This document shows positions 44,177-52,631 of a stretch of 61,039 nt of DNA, piece after piece. The translations under genes were made by a program, and so were the position numbers. The notes below the pieces were generated by a model. That model ran no database searches. It saw only the letters and a program-made list of their open reading frames with translations, and was not told the origin of the DNA. This DNA comes from Marvinbryantia sp. (GTDB lineage Bacteria; Bacillota; Clostridia; Lachnospirales; Lachnospiraceae): NCBI GenBank assembly GCA_016297895.1, contig JAEDFS010000009.1, positions 1-61,039 of the forward strand, in the 5' to 3' direction. Within the stretch, counting starts at the first letter, position 1, and each line of letters begins with the position of its first letter.

Positions 44177-45365
44177 GAAACTGATCGTTACCAATTACAG
44201 TGATGGAATCGCAACTGCACTGTACCAGGAGGGAAAACCGGTGGAACTTTCCTTTAACAGGAGCGATTCCGGGACACTGCTGGGCAATATTTATATTGGA
44301 AAAGTAACGCAGGTAGTGAAAAACATCAATGCTGCTTTTGTAGAGATCGAAGATGGGATATCCTGCTATTTTTCACTTGAAAAAAAGGAGCAGCCTATGT
44401 TTACAAAAAAAGGAAACAGTTCTTCCATCTGTGCGGGAGATGAGCTCCTTGTACAGGTCAGCCGTGAAGCGGTAAAGACAAAAGCTCCTTCGGTCACCTC
44501 CAGAATCAGTATGACCGGAAAAGTTCTGGTTCTGACTTATGGAAAATCAGGAATCGGATTTTCAACAAAGCTCAGATCAGAGCAAAAGGAAAGACTGCGT
44601 ACCGTAATGCAGCCATTTCTGAGAGAAGAATATGGATGGATCCTTCGTACCAATGCCGGAAATGCATCTGAGGAACAGCTGGCAGCAGAAGCGCAGGCAC
44701 TGTTATCCGGAATGGATACCATGATTGAAAATGCCGTGCACCGCACCTGCCGAAGCTGTATGTACCGCACTCCGCCGGAGTATCTTATGTATATCAGGAA
44801 TATCTATTCGGGAGAGTATGATGAGATCCTGACGGATGATCCGGTCATCCATAAAGCAATCGTGTCCTATCTTCAGGAATTTCAGCCTCAGGATATGGAG
44901 AAACTGAGATTTTATCAGGATCGACTGCTGCCTCTTGGCAAGCTTTATGCACTGGAGACAGCCTTTGAAGAAGCCCTGCGTGAACGTGTATGGTTAAGAT
45001 CAGGAGGATATCTGATCATTCAGCCTACCGAAGCCCTGACAGTCATTGATGTGAATACCGGAAAATACGACGGGAAGAAAAACACACAGGACACCTTTTT
45101 AAAGATCAATCTTGAGGCTGCCGTCGAGACAGCCATACAGCTGAGACTCCGAAATCTTTCCGGGATCATCATTGTAGATTTTATCAATATGGAATCGGAA
45201 GAAAACAAAAATAAGGTCATGAAGACCCTGTCAGACTGTCTTTCGAAAGACCCCAAAAAAGCAGTGGTGGTAGATATGACTCCGCTGGGGCTTGTGGAGA
45301 TCACAAGAAAACGGGAACAGAAATCACTGCGGGAAAAATTTTATGAAAAACAGGAAATTCTATAA
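44169..45365 (+). CDS. rng: Ribonuclease E/G family protein
   Basis: About 398 aa: an N-terminal S1-like RNA-binding domain (LLGNIYIGKVTQVVKNINAA), then the RNase E/G catalytic domain (TVIDVNTGKYDGKKN, IIIVDFINM). It processes or degrades RNA, such as rRNA precursors. The probable start is TTG 44169, overlapping the upstream stop; an in-frame ATG at 44106 would add 21 residues not seen in the family. Its position directly before rplU is common in Clostridia. Confidence 0.87.
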   Translation: MNKKLIVTNYSDGIATALYQEGKPVELSFNRSDSGTLLGNIYIGKVTQVVKNINAAFVEIEDGISCYFSLEKKEQPMFTKKGNSSSICAGDELLVQVSREAVKTKAPSVTSRISMTGKVLVLTYGKSGIGFSTKLRSEQKERLRTVMQPFLREEYGWILRTNAGNASEEQLAAEAQALLSGMDTMIENAVHRTCRSCMYRTPPEYLMYIRNIYSGEYDEILTDDPVIHKAIVSYLQEFQPQDMEKLRFYQDRLLPLGKLYALETAFEEALRERVWLRSGGYLIIQPTEALTVIDVNTGKYDGKKNTQDTFLKINLEAAVETAIQLRLRNLSGIIIVDFINMESEENKNKVMKTLSDCLSKDPKKAVVVDMTPLGLVEITRKREQKSLREKFYEKQEIL

Positions 45366-45373
45366 AAAATCCG

Positions 45374-45402
45374 TTGACGAGATGAATCCTGTATGCTACA
45401 AT
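45374..45402 (+). promoter_or_regulatory. Promoter of the rplU-prp-rpmA operon
   Basis: TTGACG and TACAAT with a 17-base spacer, just behind the RNase gene. Confidence 0.65.
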
Positions 45403-45407
45403 ATCTG

Positions 45408-45490
45408 AGTATGCCGCATAATGAGGTTTAAGTGTGATGCATTATTTGCTCACCACCGTATTTAGCGAGTAATGATAATAGGAGGTGCCA
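45408..45490 (+). promoter_or_regulatory. Leader of rplU, possible L21 autoregulatory leader
   Basis: About 80 untranslated bases between the promoter and the AGGAGGTG of rplU. The length and position match the L21 leader RNAs known in Firmicutes, but the secondary structure was not computed. Confidence 0.35.
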
Positions 45491-45491
45491 T

Positions 45492-45797
45492 ATGTACGCA
45501 ATTATTGCAACAGGTGGTAAACAGTACAAAGTAGCCGAGGGCGATATCATTAACGTTGAGAAGTTAGGTGTAGAAGCCGGTGAAACCGTTACTTTTGACA
45601 ATGTACTTGCTGTAAGCAATGAGGGACTGAAGGTTGGTTCTGATGTTGCATCTGCAACAGTAACTGCCAGCGTTGTAAAGAACGCAAAAGCAAAAAAAGT
45701 AATCGTTTACAAGTACAAGAGAAAAACCGGTTACCACAAGAAAAACGGTCACAGACAGCAGTACACACAGGTTAAGATTGAAAAGATCAACGCTTAA
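45492..45797 (+). CDS. rplU: 50S ribosomal protein L21
   Basis: 101 aa, MYAIIATGGKQYKVAEGD at the N terminus and the basic KYKRKTGYHKKNGHRQQYT near the C terminus. First gene of the conserved L21-Prp-L27 cluster; strong AGGAGGTG site. Confidence 0.97.
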   Translation: MYAIIATGGKQYKVAEGDIINVEKLGVEAGETVTFDNVLAVSNEGLKVGSDVASATVTASVVKNAKAKKVIVYKYKRKTGYHKKNGHRQQYTQVKIEKINA

Positions 45798-45802
45798 TCG
45801 GT

Positions 45803-46123
45803 ATGATCACTGTTACGGTTTATAAGGATTCCAAGGGATATAAGGGATTTCAGAGCAAAGGTCATGCAGGATATGCAGAAGAAGGATATGATATTATCTG
45901 TGCTGCGGTATCGGCATTGACGGTGAATGCGGTAAATTCTGTGGAGCAGTTCACCGAGGACGGATTTACTGTCGAATCAGAAGATGGAAGACTTACCTTT
46001 CAATTGGATGAAGAAGCTTCTGAAAAAACATCTTTATTATTGGATTCCATGCTCCTGGGTTTGCAGGAGATTCAAAATACTTACGGGAATGAATATATCA
46101 GACTGATATTCAAGGAGGTGTAG
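45803..46123 (+). CDS. prp: Ribosomal-processing cysteine protease Prp
   Basis: A 106-aa protease with the catalytic His in GHAGYAEEGYDIICAA (H21) and Cys (C33) twelve residues on. Prp removes the N-terminal extension of L27 in Firmicutes, and the neighbouring rpmA encodes such an extension. Five bases separate it from rplU. Confidence 0.93.
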   Translation: MITVTVYKDSKGYKGFQSKGHAGYAEEGYDIICAAVSALTVNAVNSVEQFTEDGFTVESEDGRLTFQLDEEASEKTSLLLDSMLLGLQEIQNTYGNEYIRLIFKEV

Positions 46124-46126
46124 GAC

Positions 46127-46414
46127 ATGTTAAATATGAACCTTCAATTGTTCGCTCATAAAAAGGGAGTTGGTTCTACAAAGAACGGCAGAGATTCCGA
46201 GTCCAAGAGATTAGGTGCCAAAAGAGCTGACGGACAGTTTGTGAAAGCTGGCAACATCCTTTACAGACAGCGCGGAACAAAGATTCATCCGGGCGTGAAT
46301 GTAGGACGCGGCGGAGATGATACACTGTTTGCATTAGTTGACGGTGTCGTTAGATTCCAGAGAAAAGGCAGAGACAAAAAACAGGTTTCTGTTGTTCCGG
46401 TAACTGAAGAGTAA
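46127..46414 (+). CDS. rpmA: 50S ribosomal protein L27 with cleavable N-terminal extension
   Basis: 95 aa. MLNMNLQLFA precedes the mature HKKGVGSTKNGRDS sequence; the LQLFA element is the Prp cleavage site described for Firmicutes. The exposed N terminus of mature L27 reaches the peptidyl-transferase centre, so removal is essential. Strong AAGGAGGTG site. Confidence 0.97.
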   Translation: MLNMNLQLFAHKKGVGSTKNGRDSESKRLGAKRADGQFVKAGNILYRQRGTKIHPGVNVGRGGDDTLFALVDGVVRFQRKGRDKKQVSVVPVTEE

Positions 46415-46421
46415 AAAGCCT

Positions 46422-46453
46422 GGCTTCAAATCGTATGGTTTGAAGCCTTTTTT
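46422..46453 (+). terminator. Terminator after rpmA
   Basis: GGCTTCAAA pairs with TTTGAAGCC, followed by six T. Read-through or a weak promoter must feed obgE 20 bases further on. Confidence 0.85.
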
Positions 46454-46471
46454 CAAATATAGGAGAAGAGA

Positions 46472-47761
46472 ATGTTTGCAGACAGAGCCAAAATAACAAT
46501 ATGCTCCGGCAAAGGCGGAGACGGACATGTGAGCTTTCGAAGAGAGCTTTTTGTAGCTGCCGGCGGCCCGGACGGAGGAGACGGCGGCAAAGGCGGAGAT
46601 GTGATCTTTGAAGTAGACAAAGGGATGACTACTCTGGGCGATTATCGCCATAAACATAAATTTTCCGCAAAACCGGGTGAAAACGGAAACAAGAGACGAT
46701 GTCACGGTGCCAATGGGGAAGATATCGTGCTGAAAGTGCCGGAAGGGACCGTGATCAAAGATGCGGCAAGCGGAAAGGTCATTGCTGATATGTCCGGAGA
46801 TAATATGCGTCAGGTTCTCTTAAAGGGCGGACGCGGCGGACTGGGCAACATGAATTTTGCCACTGCTACAATGCAGGTACCCAAATATGCCCAGCCCGGA
46901 AAACCGGCAAAAGAACTGGAAGTGACTCTGGAACTGAAAGTCATTGCAGATGTGGGACTGGTAGGTTTCCCGAATGTAGGAAAATCCACACTGCTTTCCA
47001 GGGTGACCAACGCAAAACCAAAAATCGCAAATTATCATTTTACAACCTTAAGTCCGAATCTGGGTGTGGTGGATCTGGATGGAAAAGGATTTGTGATTGC
47101 AGATATTCCGGGACTGATCGAAGGGGCATCAGAGGGAGTAGGTCTTGGTCATGAATTCCTGCGTCATATTGAACGGACGAAAGTGATGATCCATATGGTA
47201 GATGCCGCATCCACAGAGGGCAGGGATCCTATCGATGATATTTACAAGATCAATGAAGAACTGCGTGCCTACAACGAAGAACTGGCACAGCGCCCCCAGG
47301 TCATTGCAGCCAATAAGACGGACGCCATTTATGCAGGAGATGACGATCCGGTACAGCGGATCCGGGATGAATTTGAACCCAAGGGAGTGAAAGTATTTCC
47401 CATTTCTGCAGTCAGCGGCAAGGGATTGAAAGAGCTCCTGTACTACGTCAGAGAGCTTCTGGATACCCTTCCGTCCGAGACCACGGTATTTGAACAGGAG
47501 TTTTTCCCGGAAGAATACAATATCGACGAAAACCTTCCTTACACCGTGGAAAAATCGGCAGAAGAGCCCAATACGTTTATTGTGGAAGGACCAAAGATCG
47601 AGAAAATGCTGGGCTACACCAATCTGGATTCGGAAAAAGGTTTTATTTTCTTCCAGAAATTCCTGAAGGATTCCGGTATCCTGGATGAACTGGAGGCTGC
47701 CGGTATCCAGGAAGGCGATACGGTTCGGATGTACGGACTGGCTTTTGATTATTATAAATAA
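46472..47761 (+). CDS. obgE: Obg family GTPase (CgtA)
   Basis: 429 aa: the glycine-rich Obg fold (SGKGGDGHVSFRRELF), the G domain (GFPNVGKSTLLSR, ADIPGLIEGASEG, NKTD) and a C-terminal OCT domain. Obg acts in 50S ribosome assembly and stress signalling and is commonly encoded behind rpmA. Confidence 0.96.
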   Translation: MFADRAKITICSGKGGDGHVSFRRELFVAAGGPDGGDGGKGGDVIFEVDKGMTTLGDYRHKHKFSAKPGENGNKRRCHGANGEDIVLKVPEGTVIKDAASGKVIADMSGDNMRQVLLKGGRGGLGNMNFATATMQVPKYAQPGKPAKELEVTLELKVIADVGLVGFPNVGKSTLLSRVTNAKPKIANYHFTTLSPNLGVVDLDGKGFVIADIPGLIEGASEGVGLGHEFLRHIERTKVMIHMVDAASTEGRDPIDDIYKINEELRAYNEELAQRPQVIAANKTDAIYAGDDDPVQRIRDEFEPKGVKVFPISAVSGKGLKELLYYVRELLDTLPSETTVFEQEFFPEEYNIDENLPYTVEKSAEEPNTFIVEGPKIEKMLGYTNLDSEKGFIFFQKFLKDSGILDELEAAGIQEGDTVRMYGLAFDYYK

Positions 47762-47789
47762 AAATCAGGGTATCAAACGCATGATTCTC

Positions 47790-47829
47790 AAAAACGTTGT
47801 TTTTATAGTTTTATAAAAACAGCGTTTTT
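47790..47829 (+). terminator. Terminator after obgE
   Basis: AAACG-TTGTTTTTATA pairs with TATAAAAACAGCGTTT around a 3-base loop, with a T run. Confidence 0.75.
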
Positions 47830-47838
47830 CTATTTATT

Positions 47839-47957
47839 CCCGCGAGCAACGAGCCAAGTAGCCGAACTTGTGCGGATATTCGGCGACTGCCGCAAGGGTC
47901 AAATACCCCGCTGCTCTGGAGTGCTACAAGATTGATACCCTGTTGCTTGCAGCGGGG
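47839..47957. repeat. Structured intergenic element, possible dispersed repeat or ncRNA
   Basis: About 120 bases more GC-rich than the surroundings and closed by a long imperfect stem: CCCGC and GAGCAAC at the left pair with GTTGCTT and GCGGG at the right. Smaller inverted repeats lie inside (e.g. GGGT-CAAAT-ACCC). No open frame or promoter is present. It resembles palindromic dispersed repeats of Lachnospiraceae genomes; copy number cannot be judged here. Confidence 0.45.
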
Positions 47958-47960
47958 GCT

Positions 47961-47988
47961 TTGATTTTTTCGGAATATTTGGTATAAT
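47961..47988 (+). promoter_or_regulatory. Promoter of the 5'-nucleotidase gene
   Basis: TTGATT and TATAAT with a 16-base spacer, about 55 bases before the start codon. Confidence 0.6.
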
Positions 47989-48043
47989 AAATTTGGTTTA
48001 AAGCAATAAACTAAATTTGGATGGAAAGGAAGGTTTGTACAAA

Positions 48044-50485
48044 TTGAAAAAGAAACTGCTAATTCTCTTGTTGGGGGCATCGATGACGGCCATCACCATA
48101 TCAGGCTGTTCATCAGAGGAAAAAGAAACTGAGAAGGTAACCACAGAAGCAGCTACAACGGAAGCTGTCACCACGGAAGCAGAAACCACAGAAGCGGAAA
48201 CTACAGAGGAAGCAACTACAGAAGAAGCAACTACAGAAGAAGCAACTACGGAAGCGGCAACTACAGAGGAAGCCACTACAGAAGAAGCAACTACGGAAGC
48301 GGCAACCACAGAGGAAGCAACTACAGAAGAAGCAACTACGGAAGCGGCAACCACAGAAGAAGCAACCACTGAGGAAGCCACTACGGAAGAAGCTATTACC
48401 GAGGAAGCCACCACGGAAGAAGCTATCACCGAGGAAGCCACCACGGAAGAAGCTATCACCGAGGAAACCACCACGGAAGAAGCTACCACGGAAGAAGCTA
48501 CCACGGAAGAAGCTACCACGGAAGAGGCTACTACCGAGGAAGCTACTACAGAAGAAGCTACCACCGAGGAAGCTACTACGGAAGAGGCTACCACCGAGGA
48601 AGCTACTACGGAAGAAGTAACCACCGAGGAAGCCACTACCGAAGAAGCCACTACCGAGGCACCTCTGGAATATGCCGTATCATTTGGAGATTCTTTGTCA
48701 GGCACATTGGATGATATGGATATTCACAAGGATGACATTGTGATTCTTTATAACAATGATGTTCATGGTGGAATCAGTTCGGATGAGAACTACTCCGGAT
48801 CTGACAGCAGTCTTGGTTATGCAGGACTTGCAGCTGTAAAAGAAGATGTCACAAAGAATGCAATTGCTGTAACTACTGTAGATCTTGGTGATGCTATTCA
48901 GGGCTCTGTTGTATGTACGGAAAGTGATGGCAAGGATGTGATGGATCTTATGGGTATGATCGGTTATGATCTTTGTATCCCGGGCAATCATGAATTTGAT
49001 TATGGCATGGAAGCTTTCCTGGAATATGCCGAGAATTCTGATGCAGATTTCCTTTCATGCAATTTTGTTAGTCTGGAAGATCATAAGACTGTTTTTGATG
49101 GATATAAGATGATCTCTTATACTGTAGACGGAGAAGACTTTGATGTAGCATATATTGGTATGTCTACACCTGAAACCATTACAAAATCTACTCCTACCTA
49201 TTTCCAGGATGAAGAAGGAAACTACATCTATGGTTTCAGCGCTGATTCACCGGAAGAGCTTTATGAGACTGTTCAGAATACCATTGATGAAGCCGAATCA
49301 GCAGGCGCTGACTGTATCATTGCACTTGGTCATATGGGAGACAGCGGGGTAGAAGAAGGCTGGTCTTCTGAAGATGTGATTGGTAATACCTGTGGAATCG
49401 ATGTATTCCTTGATGGACATGCTCACAGCACCATCCCCGGCGAGATCATCAAAGACAAAGACGGAGAAGAGGTTCTTCTTACTTCAACCGGAACAAAACT
49501 GGAGAACATCGGTGTCCTGAAACTCTGTATTGAGAAAGACGGTAACGTAACGGCAACCAGCGGACTGGTAAATGAACTTACAAAAGAGCAGAAAGAATCT
49601 GATACTTACAAGAAGATTACAGAAGAAGTGGAAAAGATTCAGTCAAAGTATGAGTACCTTTTTGTGAAAGTCGGAGAACTGGAAGACGATCTTGTAATTA
49701 TTGATCCTGCTACAGACAACAGAATCGTTCGTACTCAGGAAACCAATATGGGCGACTTCCTGACAGATGCATATCGCGCTCAGCTTGGAACAGATATTGC
49801 GTTTCTAAACGGTGGAAGCATTCGTGCAAATATCTCCGCAGGCGATATTCTCTATATGGATCTGATTACTGTTTTGCCATGGAATTCAGAAGCGGGAATT
49901 ATTGAAGTTACCGGTCAGCAGATACTGGATTGCCTGGAAATGGGCACAAGAATGTATCCGGAAGAATGCGGCGGATTTATCCAGACATCCGGACTGACCT
50001 ACAGTATCGATACAACCATTCCTTCTTCTGTTAAAGTAAACAGTGATGGAGAATTCGTTTCCGTAGAAGGTGATTACCGTGTGAAAGATGTAATGGTAGG
50101 TACAGAAGCACTTGATCTGAAAAAGACCTATACATTGGCAATCAATACATATTATTCACAGGACTACGGCGATGGCATGACCATGTTTAAAAGCAGCAAA
50201 GCAAAAAAACTGGAAAACGGTGAGGACGTCATGATTGACCATGATATTGTGATCGATTACATTGCATCCCTGGATGACAAAGTAGGAAAAGAATACGCTG
50301 ATCCTTATGGACAGGGACGTATCACATTTATCACAGAGGAAACTGCTGCAGATGAGGCTGCTACTGAGGAAGAGACTACCGAAGAGGTTACCACGGAAGA
50401 AGTGACGACAGAAGAAGCAACCACCGAAGAAGAAACTACCGAAGCAGAAACAAAGACAGCTGAAAAGAAAACGGTTAAGAAATAA
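48044..50485 (+). CDS. Lipoprotein 5'-nucleotidase / metallophosphoesterase with TTEEA repeats
   Basis: An 813-aa surface protein. A lipoprotein signal (MKKKLLILLLG... ISGC) is followed by about 35 five-residue TTEEA-type repeats (residues ~33-207), a metallophosphoesterase domain with YNNDVHGG, VDLGDAIQG, GNHEFDYG, LGHMG and DGHAHS metal ligands, and a C-terminal 5'-nucleotidase domain (NMGDFLTDAYRAQL, FLNGGSIRANIS). A second, shorter Thr/Glu repeat precedes a Lys-rich end. It probably dephosphorylates extracellular nucleotides, and the repeats act as a wall-spanning stalk. The start is TTG 48044, ten bases after AAGGAAGG; an overlapping ATG at 48021 stops quickly. Confidence 0.85.
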   Translation: MKKKLLILLLGASMTAITISGCSSEEKETEKVTTEAATTEAVTTEAETTEAETTEEATTEEATTEEATTEAATTEEATTEEATTEAATTEEATTEEATTEAATTEEATTEEATTEEAITEEATTEEAITEEATTEEAITEETTTEEATTEEATTEEATTEEATTEEATTEEATTEEATTEEATTEEATTEEVTTEEATTEEATTEAPLEYAVSFGDSLSGTLDDMDIHKDDIVILYNNDVHGGISSDENYSGSDSSLGYAGLAAVKEDVTKNAIAVTTVDLGDAIQGSVVCTESDGKDVMDLMGMIGYDLCIPGNHEFDYGMEAFLEYAENSDADFLSCNFVSLEDHKTVFDGYKMISYTVDGEDFDVAYIGMSTPETITKSTPTYFQDEEGNYIYGFSADSPEELYETVQNTIDEAESAGADCIIALGHMGDSGVEEGWSSEDVIGNTCGIDVFLDGHAHSTIPGEIIKDKDGEEVLLTSTGTKLENIGVLKLCIEKDGNVTATSGLVNELTKEQKESDTYKKITEEVEKIQSKYEYLFVKVGELEDDLVIIDPATDNRIVRTQETNMGDFLTDAYRAQLGTDIAFLNGGSIRANISAGDILYMDLITVLPWNSEAGIIEVTGQQILDCLEMGTRMYPEECGGFIQTSGLTYSIDTTIPSSVKVNSDGEFVSVEGDYRVKDVMVGTEALDLKKTYTLAINTYYSQDYGDGMTMFKSSKAKKLENGEDVMIDHDIVIDYIASLDDKVGKEYADPYGQGRITFITEETAADEAATEEETTEEVTTEEVTTEEATTEEETTEAETKTAEKKTVKK
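48138..48665 (+). repeat. 15-base coding repeats (TTEEA tract)
   Basis: About 35 tandem units, each near GAAGAAGCTACCACG, varying at third positions. Runs of identical units (e.g. around 48475-48540) could slip and alter stalk length in frame. Confidence 0.9.
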
Positions 50486-50504
50486 CAGATCACTTACCTT
50501 ACTG

Positions 50505-50539
50505 AAATCTGCCGAAAAGTTATTTTCGGCAGATTTTTT
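50505..50539 (+). terminator. Terminator after the 5'-nucleotidase gene
   Basis: A 14-bp perfect stem (AAATCTGCCGAAAA / TTTTCGGCAGATTT) with a four-base loop and a T run. Confidence 0.92.
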
Positions 50540-50573
50540 GTCGTCCTGTATCCTGTCCTTTCTAATGAAAAGG

Positions 50574-50603
50574 TTGACGCAAAACCTTTGGCTATGATAT
50601 GAT
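50574..50603 (+). promoter_or_regulatory. Promoter of the yhbY operon
   Basis: TTGACG and TATGAT with an 18-base spacer, about 40 bases before the start. Confidence 0.55.
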
Positions 50604-50643
50604 AATTGATAGCTTTAAATACACGGATTCGAAAGGAATGAAT

Positions 50644-50937
50644 ATGACAAGTAAACAACGAGCTTACTTAAAGAGTCTTGCTATGACGATGGAGCCCATT
50701 TTTCAGATTGGAAAATCCAGCCTGACTCCGGAGAACACACAGGCAATCGGAGAAGCTCTCGATGCAAGAGAACTCATTAAAATCAGCGTGCTGCAGAACT
50801 GCATGGATGATCCAAAAGAGATTGCACAGATCGTTGCAGAACGTACACGTTCGCAGGTGGTACAGGTGATCGGAAAGAAGATCGTACTTTATAAAGAGGG
50901 CAGGGATAATAAGAAAAAAATTATGCTGCCCATGTAA
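50644..50937 (+). CDS. yhbY: RNA-binding protein YhbY (CRM domain)
   Basis: A 97-aa single CRM domain, MTSKQRAYLKSLAMTMEPIF at the N terminus with the GKSSLTP loop. YhbY associates with pre-50S subunits. AAAGGA six bases upstream favours ATG 50644 over 50638. First gene of yhbY-nadD-yqeK-rsfS, an order conserved in Firmicutes. Confidence 0.92.
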   Translation: MTSKQRAYLKSLAMTMEPIFQIGKSSLTPENTQAIGEALDARELIKISVLQNCMDDPKEIAQIVAERTRSQVVQVIGKKIVLYKEGRDNKKKIMLPM

Positions 50938-50954
50938 GTAAGGAGTAATTGTAT

Positions 50955-51605
50955 ATGGGATGCAAAAAAATAGGTATCATGGGAGGTACTTTTGATCCTA
51001 TTCATTTGGGACATCTGATTCTCGGAGAAAAAGCATATGAACAATTTGGACTTGATAAAGTCCTGTTTATGCCATCCGGAAATCCGCCCCATAAGAGAAA
51101 CAGAGAAGGAAGGGCTACTCTTGCTCAACGGATTGAAATGGTTCGTTTGGCAATCAAAGGGAATCCCCATTTTGAACTCTCATTAGAAGATGCCTGTGAA
51201 GAGGGTTATTCCTACACAAAAGAAACTCTGACGAGATTGAAATCCAATCATCCTGATACAGAATATTATTTTATTATGGGAGCAGATTCCCTTTTTTCTT
51301 TTGAAGATTGGCGAGAACCTGATCAGATAGCGAAACTGGCAGTTCTCGTAACTGCAGTTCGTGATCACGTAGAAATGACAGAGATGAAAACACAAATTGC
51401 TCATCTCAACAGAATCTTTGATGCAGATATTCGCATTTTATCTACTCCTAATATGGATATTTCGTCTCAGATGCTTCGTGAATGGATCAGGGAAGGTAAA
51501 TCTGTCAGATATTACGTTCCGCACCTTGTAGCGGAGTATATTCATGAGCATGGAATCTATCGACCCTGTAAGACTGACATAAGAGGTGGATGTTTTGAGT
51601 TTTAA
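50955..51605 (+). CDS. nadD: Nicotinate-nucleotide adenylyltransferase NadD
   Basis: A 216-aa nucleotidyltransferase of NAD synthesis, with IMGGTFDPIHLGHL (ATP-binding HxGH) and ISSQMLREWIREGKSVRYYV near the end. AAGGAG nine bases upstream of ATG 50955 fixes the start. Its 3' end overlaps yqeK. Confidence 0.95.
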   Translation: MGCKKIGIMGGTFDPIHLGHLILGEKAYEQFGLDKVLFMPSGNPPHKRNREGRATLAQRIEMVRLAIKGNPHFELSLEDACEEGYSYTKETLTRLKSNHPDTEYYFIMGADSLFSFEDWREPDQIAKLAVLVTAVRDHVEMTEMKTQIAHLNRIFDADIRILSTPNMDISSQMLREWIREGKSVRYYVPHLVAEYIHEHGIYRPCKTDIRGGCFEF

Positions 51606-52173
51606 TATACCAAAAGCAAAAAAAATACTGAAAAAATATCTTGATGACAACCGCTTTGAACACACCCTCGGAGTGATGTATACGGCAGCATGTCTGGCTA
51701 TGAAATATGGTGAGGATATCGAAAAAGCACAGGTTGCCGGACTTCTTCATGACTGTGCAAAGTGTATTCCGGATCAGAAAAAAATAAAACTCTGTGTGAA
51801 AAATAAGATTTCTGTGACGGAGATTGAACAGAAAAATCCATTTCTTCTCCATGCGAAGGTTGGGGCCTATATTGCAGAAGAAAAATATGGGGTCACAGAT
51901 CAGGAAATCCTGGATGCGATTGCCTGTCACACTACCGGAAAGCCGAATATGACCCGGTTGGAAAAAATCATATATATTGCAGACTATATCGAGCCAATGA
52001 GAACAAAAGCTCCGAATCTTGAAGAAGTAAGAAAGCTTGCTTTTGAGGACCTGGACCGTACATTATTCAAGATTCTTTCTGATACTCTAAATTATTTAAA
52101 ACGTGCGCCCAAGAATCTTGACCCCATGACACTGCAGACATATGAATATTACAAAGATAAAATCATGGAATAA
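51595..52173 (+). CDS. yqeK: HD-domain hydrolase YqeK
   Basis: A 192-aa HD-superfamily protein: RFEHTLGVMYTA and GLLHDCAK provide the metal ligands, and AIACHTTGKPNM is a further conserved segment. YqeK homologues hydrolyse diadenosine tetraphosphate. The probable start is TTG 51595, five bases after AGAGGTGG; GTG 51586 is inside that site. Confidence 0.88.
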   Translation: MSFNIPKAKKILKKYLDDNRFEHTLGVMYTAACLAMKYGEDIEKAQVAGLLHDCAKCIPDQKKIKLCVKNKISVTEIEQKNPFLLHAKVGAYIAEEKYGVTDQEILDAIACHTTGKPNMTRLEKIIYIADYIEPMRTKAPNLEEVRKLAFEDLDRTLFKILSDTLNYLKRAPKNLDPMTLQTYEYYKDKIME

Positions 52174-52184
52174 AAGGAGGACTT

Positions 52185-52544
52185 ATGGAACAGATCAATT
52201 CAAAGAATATGGTAAAACTTGCTGTCAGCGCCCTTGAAGAAAAGAAGGCGGAGGACATCAAAATCATTGATATTACCGAAGTTTCTGTCCTGGCGGATTA
52301 TTTCATTATCGCAAGCGGTACCAATAAAAACCAGGTACAGGCACTGGTCGATAATGTGGAAGAAACATTGGGAAGAGCAGGATATGAGGCAAAGCAGATC
52401 GAAGGATACCAGACAGCGAACTGGATCCTGATGGATTTCAGAGATATCATCGTTCATATTTTTGATTCCGAAAATCGTCTGTTTTACGATCTGGAACGTA
52501 TCTGGAGAGACGGAAAACTGATCGATCCCTCAGAATTAGCATAG
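52185..52544 (+). CDS. rsfS: Ribosomal silencing factor RsfS
   Basis: A 119-aa protein of the RsfS/Iojap family: DIKIIDITEVSVLADYFIIA and the WILMDFRDIIVHIFD core. It binds L14 and blocks subunit joining in starved cells. Last gene of the operon; AAAGGAGG upstream. Confidence 0.95.
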   Translation: MEQINSKNMVKLAVSALEEKKAEDIKIIDITEVSVLADYFIIASGTNKNQVQALVDNVEETLGRAGYEAKQIEGYQTANWILMDFRDIIVHIFDSENRLFYDLERIWRDGKLIDPSELA

Positions 52545-52545
52545 C

Positions 52546-52605
52546 AAAAAAAGGGAGCTTCGCAAAAGAACTGATTGAACAGTCCAAGAGCGAAGCTCCC
52601 TTTTT
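52546..52605. terminator. Bidirectional terminator between rsfS and lexA
   Basis: GGGAGCTTCGC pairs with GCGAAGCTCCC around a 25-base loop, with A and T runs on opposite sides serving both convergent genes. Confidence 0.85.
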
Positions 52606-52631
52606 ATATCAGATGGAAGATAGCATAAAGA

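Noticed and set aside
48138..48665. CRISPR array
   Set aside because: The tandem units have no spacers and are in-frame coding repeats.
47998..48705. A 235-codon minus-strand frame of repeated VVASS
   Set aside because: It is the antisense reading of the TTEEA repeats, which lack stop codons by composition.
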